Part shown: positions 1 to 9,558 of the stretch, in pieces | How positions within the stretch are numbered: the first letter of the stretch is position 1 | How the letters are laid out: every line of letters begins with the position of its first letter | From: Symmetrospora coprosmae | Taxonomy: Eukaryota > Basidiomycota > Cystobasidiomycetes > Symmetrosporaceae | Reading direction: 5' to 3' | NCBI GenBank assembly: GCA_008802785.1 | Contig: VUYT01000026.1 | Span: 62,001 to 126,000, forward strand | DNA length: 64,000 bases | Position numbers and translations under genes: made by a program | The notes under the pieces: model-generated | What the model was told of the DNA's origin: nothing | Database searches by the model: none | Seen by the model: the letters and a program-made list of their open reading frames with translations, nothing else

Positions 1-762
1 GCGGACTGATTCGCATCGAAGCTACCAGCCTACTTTCGGGCGTGACGGCATTTCCGACGCCCGGCGCTTGCGCTCCGGGCGACCACGGAGCAGGTGGAGA
101 CGTGAAACGCGGTCGCTTGATAGGCGCCGGAGCAGTCACACTTCCGGGTGGATTTGGACTGTGGCTTGAGCTACGTTCGCGCTTTCCTTTGGCGCCTGGG
201 ATCTGTCGCGTCGCTGAAGCAGGGGCTGGCGAGCGGGAGTTTCGCGGCGGGGCTGAGGTCGATCTCCTCCCCGCGGCGCTTGGCGTCTGCCCAGATGTCG
301 CAGGTGTGGTCCATTTGATCCTGCATCGACAGGGCAGTACGGGTCAGTAGAGGTCGAAGGCCGGTTTTCGATACGGGCCCTGCACATACGCGTTAGGATG
401 GTAGATTGTCCGATGCAAATTATAGGACTTGCTCTTCGTGGGAGGGACCCAGTCATCGCTGTATTGTTTCGAAAGCCGCACGAGGAGAAATGAGAAGAAC
501 CCAAAGCAGACCCACCCTTGTCAGAATGGTCGCATCGTGGTGCATCTCTCGAAGCGATGCTCAACGCACCAACCGTGACCTTTCGGCAGATCCCCTTTGG
601 GCTTCTCAAGCTCATACGGACATCGTGGCCAGCTGATACAGGAGCAAAGGAGTTGGAGGTCATCAGCAAGCTCGCTGTGCTGGTGTGGCGGAACAATAGA
701 AAGCGACGGGAAGCTGACCCGGAGCCGGTAGTAGCACCTCGGGATTTCCCGGGTTGCGACAT
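1..762 (-). CDS. CCHH half-repeat family, member 1 (partial, runs off the left edge)
   Basis: I do not recognise a function. It shares the exon plan of five other genes in this window. Exons: 719-762, 570-632, 390-458, and 320 to beyond position 1; every junction is phase 2. The start is MSQPGKSR. Cys19 and Cys36 (C-x16-C) are followed by H51 and H56 (C-x14-H-x4-H), giving a zinc-finger-like CCHH set. The second Cys codon is assembled across intron 2 (TG|C), as in all the other members. Before it is a PKG-x-G-W-like stretch matching member 6 (FPKGY). Exon 4 is an open Ser/Pro/Arg-rich linker up to the window edge, so the expected C-terminal half-repeats lie outside. The H-x4-H spacing differs from the H-x3-H of the others. 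The exon models rest on phase and motif agreement only. Confidence 0.6.
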
Positions 763-1445
763 GTTCGAACGGATGTAGCGGCTCTTTGTACAGGTAAACC
801 TGCTGATAATGCAATATTTCAGCGTGGGCATCGATGGATCATCCAGTGAGGCCGTCCGAGCTCAGACAGGGAAAGCGGAACGAGACGCAAGCCGCGTGGG
901 ATGGAGGCTCCTGGAGGCATAGACTTACGGCTAGTGACGAGTGCAGAGATGGGCGCCGCAACGGGCGAGTAAGAGGTGAGGGTGAAGACAACAAAGATGA
1001 GGGCGGGATTGGGGTAGAACGAGATTGAAGGTGGATGTAGGGAGGATGATCGTGGTGGAGCGGGACAGAGAGAAAGGCGAGCGAGGCCTGACGGCTGCTT
1101 TCGTAGCCTGCTAGCAAGCAGTCGGGGCTATGCCTACTCGATGGCAAAAGGGCCAAACCCCGGCCTAGCCCGCGACGTCATGGGAAAATCCGGGATCCTT
1201 TGAGCGAAGGTGCAGCTGCTTCTGCGGAGGGCCTGGCATACTGTCGAGGCGCTGCAGCATTGTTGGAGAGCTGCTGTCAGGCATCAGCTGATCTGCGCAG
1301 GTCAGCAGGGTCGATGGTCGCAGTGTTGCAGAGGCCAGCGACCGGCGTAAACGGGCGAGATACATAGTACGACAACAGGGAGTATACCACTGATCCGAGA
1401 TGCGCGAAGGGACGGAATGATCAGAAGCCAGGCAAGTATGCCGCC
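763..1445 (-). promoter_or_regulatory. Upstream region of member 1, with a decayed family promoter
   Basis: No gene is seen here. Positions about 1098-1195 align with the promoters of members 2 and 3: a GGCTATGCCTA-type stretch, then AAAGGGCC and GTCATGGGAAAA in the same order. The TATA-box position reads CTTTCGTA on the plus strand instead of CTTTATAG, so the element may be degenerate. It lies about 340 bp from the predicted start, against about 120 bp in members 2 and 3, so a 5'UTR intron or an insertion is likely. Confidence 0.4.
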
Positions 1446-2463
1446 TTAGACGGGTGCCCCCTGATCCGGCAGCCTCTCGATGGCGTAGCGCCGCTTGGAG
1501 ATGTACATGATCGGCACTCCGGGGATCTTCCTGACTCGGCGGCGGAGCGCTCTGTCGTTCGTCGCTACGATGTAGCACCGGTGTGCAGTGACGCGCTGGA
1601 CGATGCAGTCGTCTGCGTAGGTTCCCTTGTGCGTGCAGGGTAAGCGCTCGAACCGCTCGTCTCGTGCGACGCGCAGCGCGAGTCGGTACTTGGGTCCAAG
1701 CTTTTCGAGTTCGGCCATGACGCAATCCGAGATGCATGGGATGCCTGTGTTGAACTGACTGTCAGCTGGACCAGCAACACAAAGTGGACCAGCAACACAA
1801 AGTGAGGGAACGCACACTTGGCATACAGCGAGTCCATCATGCCGCTAACCATTTCCAATCGGTTCTCGAGCGATAAGTTGATGAAGTTGGTATCGACGAG
1901 GACGCGGTAAGGTGGGGCGAGCGACTCGTTGTGCGAGAGGAACAGCGCGGTAGGTACGGGTGCGCTGTGTCGGAGCAAGAACGGTCAGCCTGCGTACATG
2001 GTGGCGTGACCTCCGAGAGTTGCGACCCCTCGAGTACGCCCGGGCAGAAGGACCATACGCACACATGCTTTGTCTCTGCCTTCTTCTTCTCTTCTGCCTT
2101 CTTTGCCTCCTTGACCTGGTTCTCCTTGCTGCAGATAGGCGAGTGCGCAATGTCGATGTCAGCGCGAAACCTCTACCTTGCTGTGTCGAGTCGAAAGAGG
2201 GGGACGACGCACAGCCTGTTATCGCTCGGGTTGATCATCCGCTTGACCTGAATGGTGTGTGCATACTGTCATCAGCATTGCGCCGCCGCTGCTGCTGCTG
2301 CCTTCTGTGAGATAGGACCTCGCGCCCTCACCTGGGCGAACTTTCTTGTCTGCGGTGCCGCAGCAGACGAGTGGGGGTGTTCAGCGCAACGGCAGGAGCA
2401 GGCTGCGGCAAGCAGCATAGCAGAAGTAGCACAGCTGCCACTCACCTTCTTTGACTTTGCCAT
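1446..2463 (-). CDS. FCF1: rRNA-processing endonuclease Fcf1/Utp24
   Basis: PIN-domain nuclease of the SSU processome that cleaves pre-18S rRNA in the nucleolus. Six exons: 2446-2463, 2332-2349, 2213-2247, 2063-2128, 1816-1964 and 1446-1744. They sum to 585 nt (194 aa), against 189 aa in yeast. The N-terminus MAKSKK-TRKFAQ matches the family. The PIN acidic residues are visible in VDTNFINLS, DCVMAELEKLG, TYADDC and VATND. Two donors are GTGCGT. The acceptor of the last intron was chosen because it restores the family sequence AKCIPCISDCV. The last intron holds an 18-bp perfect tandem duplication. The gene diverges from the hydrolase starting at 2641, with a shared 177-bp promoter region. Confidence 0.95.
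1767..1802. repeat. 18-bp unit, two tandem copies, in FCF1 intron 5
   Basis: Two perfect adjacent copies of an 18-bp unit beginning TGGACCAGC lie in the last FCF1 intron, between the donor at 1815 and the acceptor at 1745. The duplication lengthens the intron without touching the splice sites. It looks like ordinary slippage. Confidence 0.9.
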
Positions 2464-2640
2464 GGCTGCGACTGCAATTCGGAGGGGAAGAGCCAGAAGA
2501 GCGAGCCAGAGCAACCTCAGCTGCCCGTTTTTGCCACCGGCGTCCTCTCGGAGTGAGGGCACGCTCCAGCTCGTCATCCCTCCCTCTGCTCAGCTTCACA
2601 CTTCACAACAGTGATATCGCACCGGTAAAGCAAGCAAGCA

Positions 2641-4739
2641 ATGGCACCTCGAGGACAACATCCTCGCTACGATGAGCCGCTCTTGCCATTGAAGCAGGGC
2701 ACACCCTTGCTCTCCCGCAGCCAGAGCAGCCCGGCGACCTCGCAGCCGGGCCTGATTCCCGCCCGACCTCCCTCACATCCTCGAGACTGCGCGCCCTTCA
2801 CAGCAACGCCAAGCTCCTCACTGCCATCCTGGAAATGCAAGTCATTCGCCTTTCCCGCTGCGCACCCAAGGTCCATTGCTCGCTCTGCAAGAGACGCGGC
2901 CACGGCAGAAGCATATACCCGAGCCGAACCACCGAAAGCAGCTTCAGCTGGTAGTGCACCACCCAAAATGACAAAGGAGGAGATCGCTGCTGTGCGGGAC
3001 GAGATGTACGAGCGCAGGCGGAATGCTGCAAAGCCCCGCCCCGACAACTCGGAGCTGGAGCGAGCTGCCCCACTCTGGCTCACCGTGAACCGGTACTCGC
3101 CAGCACGGAAGGGTCGCGCCGCAAGCTCGTCTGAGCAGGGCCCCGGCAATGCACAGAGCGAACCCGACCCTGTAACACTTATATTTGCCCACGCAAACGG
3201 CTTCTCCAAGGAGGTACGGCCGTCCGCCCGGCTTTGGTACTACGATACACTTGTGCTGATCCGCCTTCTATGCCCAGACATGGGAACCCACTCTGGCGCA
3301 TCTCATCGCAAAGTGGGACACCTCCCGCCTCGGTGAGATAGAAGAAATCTGGTCGCTCGACATGATCAACCAGGGCGATGCCGCCCTCTTGAACCGGCAC
3401 ACACTCGGAGACACCTTCGACTGGGTGGACAACGGCCGTGATATCCTCCAATTCATCCTGTCGTACCTGCCAGAGTCCACGCGCGGAGTGCGAAGCAGGT
3501 CGCCTGCCTCCAGCAAGCGCCGCTTGAAGGAGAACTTGCGTACCGCTGGCAGGGCAGACAATTCCGACCCACGAGCTGGCATCCGACCGCCGGGCCACAT
3601 GACTGAAGGCAGCGCTGCTCGGCCAGGAGGTGCGAGCGAGGACCCATCTTTGTCGCACTGGAAGAGGGAAGCAGGGTCGGCCTCATCAGCGATGGGCAGC
3701 GAGAGCAGATCAGATCGGCCTTCAGATCTGAATCGCTACGAGCGCGGTGTGGGAGGATGGGTCACGGAGGACTCCTCTCTCGCAAGCACTGCACGGCCGA
3801 GTAATCCTACCAGGCTGGTAAAGAACTCTCAGTCTTCGTCGAGCGAGGGAGGCGCGGCATACAGCAGGCAAGCATGGTTCCGGCCGCCTGTGCTTCATCG
3901 CCAGCACCTCCCCTCGGACATGACGGACCTCCTCTCGCTCGATCACTCGCAGCATTCGTCTGCATCTCACAGATCACCGCCGCCAGAGCGCACAGGCAAG
4001 CCTCTGCGCTGGCGGAATCGGCGGATCGTGCTCGTCGGCCACTCGGTCGGCGCCGCAGGCATGTGTTTCGCCTCGTCGGCGTTCCCTCAGCTCTTCGAGA
4101 CGCTCATTCTCGTCGATCCGACCATCTTTCACGAAGATACCAACCGCTGGACCGCCACGGGCGGATTGGTCGAGGGTGCCATCGTTCGGCGGAACATGTG
4201 GGACAGCAGAGACAGCGCGCGCTCCGCTTTCGCCAAGAATAAGGGCTTCTATGGATTGTGGGATCCAGATGTCCGGGAAGGGTTTGTCCAGTTTGGGCTC
4301 GTGCCTGAGGCGCTCGATAGTCAGGGCGGGGCTGGGGCGGAAGGCAAGGTGGTTCTGAAGGTCGATCGCATGCAGGAGGCAGTGAGTTCCACAAGATTGG
4401 CTGTCAGGGAATTGAGGCTGACACATCGCGTTACAGTATGTCTACGCGGATGTCGAGACGCACGGCTCGAAGCGCGCCTTCTACAGGCTGTCGTACCTGC
4501 CTCCCAGCATCGACGTCCACATCATCCGCGCAGATGTCGGCCGCTCCACCATCCCAGAAGACTCGTATGGCCCGTTCCGTACGGTTGTGCCGCATGCGAG
4601 CCACACGCGCATCAAGAATGCAGGCCATCTCATAGCGCAGGAGAAGCCGCAGGAGCTGGCAGAGGAGATCACCGGGTACCTCAAGCATCTGGCAACGAGC
4701 AAGCAGAGCAGGTCGCGCGGAGCGAGGGCAAGGCTTTGA
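2641..4739 (+). CDS. Alpha/beta hydrolase, LPX1-like, with C-terminal peroxisomal signal
   Basis: Serine hydrolase of the fungal Lpx1/toxin-biosynthesis family. Exons 2641-3213, 3278-4381 and 4437-4739 give 659 aa. The family signature HANGFSKE-TWEPTL spans intron 1. The nucleophile elbow is GHSVG near residue 446, and the late His is in NAGHLI. The protein ends in ARL, which fits the PTS1 consensus [SAC]-[KRH]-[LM] and suggests import into peroxisomes. It is much longer than yeast Lpx1 (387 aa): the N-terminal ~110 residues are Ser/Pro-rich, and about 170 low-complexity residues (3480-4000) sit between the cap region and the nucleophile strand. The start at 2641 is the first in-frame ATG after FCF1; an internal start near 2971 (MTKEE) is also possible. 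The substrate is unknown. Confidence 0.85.
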
Positions 4740-5015
4740 ATCGGTCGAAAGGATGTAACAAAAGGCAGCAAACATATAAGCGTTGTCGAGAGATCAACGT
4801 TTTTGCTGTCACAGTTATGTATGATTTTCAGCGGGTGCAGAACGGGCTACGGGCTTGTGAATGTCTACGACCGACCCGAACCTCGATGTGGTTCTTCGTT
4901 GAATCTTGATTCTAGGGGGTATACTTTGCAATTCGCTGTGTAGCCCGACAGACGTGAGATGTATAACGGGAACATCTCGCTCGATTGGTTTATCACGATG
5001 AACAACGAAAGGATG

Positions 5016-6234
5016 CTAGACATTCGGAGAAGCTGACCTCCTTGGGATAGGAGAGGCTGACTTAAGCTTACTTTCAGGGACTACTGCCAGAGATTGCTTC
5101 AGCTTATCGGCCTGTTGAGCCGACCACCTTTTGTAAAGAACAAGCAGTCCGCTCGTGTCCTTTCTGTCCGTCTTGGGTAGATCCTGCTTCCATCGTTTGA
5201 ATATGCCATTGACAGTGTCCACGCTTCTGGTTCCGAGGGCACTACGAATCTCGTTTCTTTCGGCCCCACTCGCTTGCTCGAAATCTTGCCGAATCGTTTC
5301 CCACAGGATTAACGGTCCCACGTGAATGCCAGGCACGACGTTTGCGAAGTCAGGATTGTTGTAGTTCTGCTCGATGATATCAGCGACTTTGAGATAATAG
5401 TTCGCTGGTCTAGACCTTCTCTTCCGCTCCGGGCCATGGGCGCCTGCGCTGCTCGTGGGTACGGTAGATACCGAAACGTCTTTTCTGGTGACAGCTGTGA
5501 CGTCGCCGAGATTGCGCCTGGCCGCTGCCGCACCGACCAGCGAGGAGACGCGCTCCAATACTCTGCGCGGGACTTCTTCAGTGCTCGTCTTCCTGGCCGG
5601 TAACACCGTGGTCGCCGTCGAAGGTGCGCCCTTTTGGGTTCTTGACTTTGCTATCTCGGGCAGACCTCTTCTGAGTCCAATATGAGCAGTCTGCGGTTTC
5701 GTAGTGTTGGTACGGCGTCCCTGTGAAGAGCTCTGGTTTGCCGAAGATGCTTTCGCTAAGGGGGTTGGGCGTCCAAGAGGCCCAGTGGAGCTTCGCAGAT
5801 GTCTTCGAAAGCCGGGAGACAGCAAGATCAGCTAGGGACCGCCTTCCACTCCTCGAAATGGACTGCGCCCACCGCTGCCGTCGAGGTTCCATGTCCCGCT
5901 GTCTCGCAGCCATGTCATCGTGCCATTTGGCGTGCTCCTTGCGCTCGTCAGGTCGCAGACTAGCCAGGTTTAGGTCACTGCCACAGGAAGGAGCATTCCG
6001 TCGGTAGCATCAGCGAGCCGCTGATTATCGTTCGAATCAATCGTATCAGCCTGCTAGACTAGCTACACCAAGTTCTGGAATGAGGCGATCCTCGTCGGAG
6101 AGACGGCGTTATGATTTGCCTGGGACAGGGTTCGGATCTGTCGTTTTACAGTTGCCGATGCTGATCTCAACTGAACCGTTACACCGTTACAGCGCTTCAG
6201 CGAGGGGAGCGCACCTGTTTGTGCATGCGCTCAT
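5016..6234 (-). CDS. CCHH half-repeat family, member 2
   Basis: Function unknown. Exons 6215-6234, 6069-6137, 5873-5977 and 5016-5790 give 322 aa, all junctions phase 2. Residues C11, C30, H45 and H49 form the signature C-x18-C-x14-H-x3-H, with the same numbering as member 3. The second Cys codon is split TG|T across intron 2. After the finger come NLASL, then WHDD, and a basic Ser/Pro linker to about residue 180. Only one half-repeat is present (VGPLILW followed by ALGTRSVDTV...FKRW), so this is the shortest member. The C-terminal tail is basic and Ser-rich. Upstream is a 500-bp promoter block shared with member 3. It is convergent with the LPX1-like gene. Exon 1 encodes only MSACTN, supported by the matching 20-nt exon in member 3. 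Confidence 0.75.
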
Positions 6235-6733
6235 GATGACACAGGAAGTGAGTCCTACGCAATTTGAGTAATGAGGGGTCTGTAAAGTGAATGGCCAGCG
6301 ACTGCAAGTTCCGATGACTGTATCAGTGACAGGGAGAAAGTGACCCAGATATGGCCCCGACTTTATAGTCTGCCGGACCGCTGTCGCGGCTATGCCTATT
6401 CGGTGCCGAAGGGGCCAGACCGCTGCCTGCTCCGCGGTCTCATGGGAAAAAGTCGATCTCTGTCCGGCAAACATCATCTGCTTGGGGCGAACTCCATCTA
6501 ACGGTTTCGGCTGTGCCGTTGTACTGCAGCTGCCGCTTGTTGTGCATATAACGTCAATAAAGCCTGATGCCCGACCATAAGCCAAGTGGCGGTTGCTGCT
6601 GGAGCGACACGGGTGCTCGTGGACCGTTCCGATAGCATGCGTTTCTGCACTGCAATCATACAGGCTCACTGCTGTCGGTAGGAGTGGCCAGGTCCGACTA
6701 ACATTGCGTGCTCTAGACCAGGCGACCTGACGG
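6235..6733 (-). promoter_or_regulatory. Promoter of member 2, copy 1 of a duplicated 500-bp block
   Basis: This stretch aligns along almost its whole length with 8840-9335, from the start codon outwards. A TATAAAG box lies on the minus strand at 6361-6367, about 125 bp before the ATG. Farther upstream are shared blocks: AAGGGGCCAGACCGC, GGTCTCATGGGA, and a long stretch containing AACGGTTTCGGCTGTGCCG. Identity is obvious by eye, in contrast to the coding sequences. A 15-bp duplication (CAGTCCCGCGTGT repeated) follows at about 6738-6767. Confidence 0.75.
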
Positions 6734-6958
6734 TGTCAGTCCCGCGTGTCAGTCCCGCGTGTCGAGCTCTACTTTCTAAACGAAGATCTAGGGTATACGA
6801 ATCAAGGAAGCCTACAAAGAAGCCTTCCGTTGGTTGTTGTGTCTTGCGATCAACATGAGCTTACTGAAGATCTGGAAATGGGTATGGCTCCCTCCGCCGG
6901 CTCGAATTTATCGCCCTGTCAGTCCCGACAGGGCCGGCAGAGCGAGCTTTCCCCCTTT

Positions 6959-8839
6959 TCACGCGGCGGGAGCAGGAGATGTACGACTTCGACTGGAGGA
7001 GGCCTTAGGTAGGTCTTGTCTGGCCTTGAGCATCCGGTAGATCATAGTGAGCCCCCACACGGAGATTTTGCGCAGGCGCGTTTTCCCTGTCATTTCCTCA
7101 GCATGCAGATTATTGAGGTGGTCGCGCACCGGCCGAACCGTGTGATTACCGAGGAGTCTAGTGACTTCGCCCCGCTTCTGGCGCTTGTAGAGCTGAAACA
7201 GATCTTCCCAAGTGTAGCCGCCAAACTCCATCGCCCTAACGCCGGCAAGGTTTGTGTCGCTCGTGTTTCGTTTGTGTTGCTCGAAGAGGAAGACAATCCG
7301 TCGTTCATTCGCTGGCCGTTGTTCCTCACCGTCAGCGCGGTCGATCTTCACGGGTGGGCCGGTGTAGTTCAAGCTGTCTGGGTATGTAACCATGAAGGCT
7401 TTGAGCATGTCGTACAGCCTTTTATCGGGGCCTCCCCACAGGAACGTCTTGTTTTCGTATTGCTTCACCCGCTGTGTGAACTGGTTGAAATTCAGCTCCT
7501 TGCAGAGAGCCGTCGACTCTTCTTCTGACACTTTCTTGAACCAGTTGAAGAGGACGTCCCCAGTCACTGAGTTGGTTTCGTTCACACGAGCGTTACCTAG
7601 AGGCATGACGAACAAGGCGGAGAGCTCCTCAGGATGAAAGTGCCCTTCTCCTGCCATCTTGAGAAAGTCGACCAGTGGCGTGAGCGTGATTTGTACCCCG
7701 ATGCTCTCCGTCTTCTGTTGCGCAGGACGGCTAGTCGCTCGGGTGCGTTCTATTGGCGCAGGACTTGACGGCGCACTGGATAAGGAGCTCGTGTCCCCCC
7801 AGATCCAGGACGCCTGCGACATTGGTCTCTTCCCTTTGGCGATCTGAGGAGGTGGGGTTGTTTTACCAACGGGGACTGAGCTAGATTGTTTCGAGGTTTG
7901 CTGAGCTGTCGCCAGAGATTGCCCTCGCGAAGGTGTTGCGTACGAAGCAGTTGGTACTGGTGAGTGCGACGGCACCGATCGCGATCTATCAGGCAGAGCG
8001 GGGCTTGATGTGCCAGATCGCATGATTGTATTGGCTCCGGCGGCGAATTGTCCGGGCTTGCGCTTGACCGCTGACGCCTTGACTGACTCGCCGGACGATT
8101 GCGAGGGACTGCGCTCTGATTTCTTGCGCTTACCTGCGGTGCCCGACTCCAGGGTCTGTATCGCCATGCGCGTCATCGGCGCCGCGCCCTCCTGATTGTT
8201 TGTCGTTCTTATACGGGATCGACCTCGACCATCGCCGTCATTCGTAGCAGTCTGCGATCTTGTAGCTTCGGCACGGGTTCGGACGGGTGTAGGGGTACGA
8301 CGGGCTTTCGAGGAGCTCTGATCGGCCAGGGCCCGACTTGCTGGAGAGCGTGAGTGTTGGGGATGTGGATGGGAGCTTCGCGATTGTTATCGGTAGTAAA
8401 GAGGTAGTCAGTAGCTGGATCATTCCTTCTAGTTAAGGTACGGGGCCCACTCACCGAGCCCACGGGCTCCCCGAGTCTTGCTGGGCTCTCTGCCACTCCT
8501 GCCATATCAGATCTGTCTCATCATGCCAGTTGTAGTGCGCCTTGCGGTCTCGGTGGTTCAGACTAGCTAGGTTGTATGTGCTGCGACAGGACCGGGGCAT
8601 AACCGTGGTTCATGTTGGTAATGCACCGTTCAGCGGCCGCACCTTGCGCACCCCTGACTTCATAGACCGGATTCTTACCATGTCTTTTGAAAAGGTGGGC
8701 GCCCCGGGAGGGGGCGTGTAGTGATCTGCCTGTCACACTCCTCAGGCCTGTGGTCCGCGATGTGTCTTGTTACCTCAGGCGACATTTGCATCTGGTAGCA
8801 TCACGGCAATGGGACTCACCTGCTTGTAGATGTGCTCAT
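6959..8839 (-). CDS. CCHH half-repeat family, member 3
   Basis: Function unknown. Exons 8820-8839, 8679-8747, 8455-8580 and 6959-8336 give 530 aa, with phase-2 junctions throughout. The finger is C11, C30, H45, H49 (C-x18-C-x14-H-x3-H). The Cys30 codon is split TG|C by intron 2, and NLASL...WHDE follows as in member 2. Exons 1 and 2 have exactly the same lengths as in member 2 (20 and 69 nt). The linker (about residues 75-280) is rich in Ser, Pro, Arg and Gln. Two half-repeats follow: one with FVMPLGNAR...LFNWFKK...NFNQFTQRV, and one with AMEFGGYTWEDL...RLLGNHTVRPV. The tail is RSRTSPAPAA. Tandem with member 2; the pair probably arose by local duplication. Confidence 0.75.
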
Positions 8840-9335
8840 GGTGACAAAGGAAGTGAGTCCCACGCAATTTGAGTGAAGAGAGATCTGTGATGAGATTGGC
8901 CGACAACTGCAGGAGTGACAGAGGGAGAGGGTAATGACCCAAATCTGGCGCTGACTTTATAGCCTGCCAAATCGGGGTCATGGCGATGCCAGTCTCTTGC
9001 CAAAGGGGCCAGACCGCTGCCTGCTCCGCGGTCTCATGGGAGAAAGTCGATTTCAGTCCGGCAAACATTATCTGCTTGGGCGAACTCCGTCTAACGGTTT
9101 CGGCTGTGCCGTTGTACTGCAACTGCCGCTTGTTGTGTACCAGTCATCAATAAAGTCTGATGCCCTCACAAGCCAAATGGGGAATGCTGCTGAAGCGCCA
9201 GGGTCGCGAAACGGATGCTCGTGGGTCGTGCGATAGCATGCATATTTGCACTGCAATCGTCCAGAGTCATTGTTGCAGGAGCGGCTGTCCAGGGTCGACG
9301 AGCCCGGCGGGTACAGGCGAGGCGACCTGATCGTC
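8840..9335 (-). promoter_or_regulatory. Promoter of member 3, copy 2 of the duplicated 500-bp block
   Basis: Second copy of the block at 6235-6733, with the same order of conserved stretches and a TATAAAG box on the minus strand at 8955-8961, about 116 bp before the ATG. The similarity starts at the start codon and ends near the shared GGCGACCTGA stretch (about 9322-9331). The block lies between member 3 and the 3' end of the aftiphilin-like gene. Confidence 0.75.
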
Positions 9336-9558
9336 ATTGAGGGAGTGCGCGATGCGGAAGAGTGTATTACATCAGGATCAGCCGAATAGCCGAATGCATA
9401 TGCAAGCGTAAGCAGGAGTCACCGCGCTAGCTTATTAAGGTCCCCTGTCGTCAAGTCAGAACTGCGAGTAGGCAGATAGCCCACGGTGCGGTTGAAAGGG
9501 AAGTGGCCGACGTGTTTACAACAACAAGGGAGGGCCGAATCGCAGATAGTAAGCGCGG

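Noticed and set aside
136-831. Long minus-strand open frame at the left edge
   Set aside because: It is a chance frame across the exons and introns of member 1; the CCHH motif and phases favour the spliced model.
6032-6060. TTCGAATC string suggestive of a tRNA T-loop
   Set aside because: No acceptor stem, anticodon stem or D-loop can be built around it.
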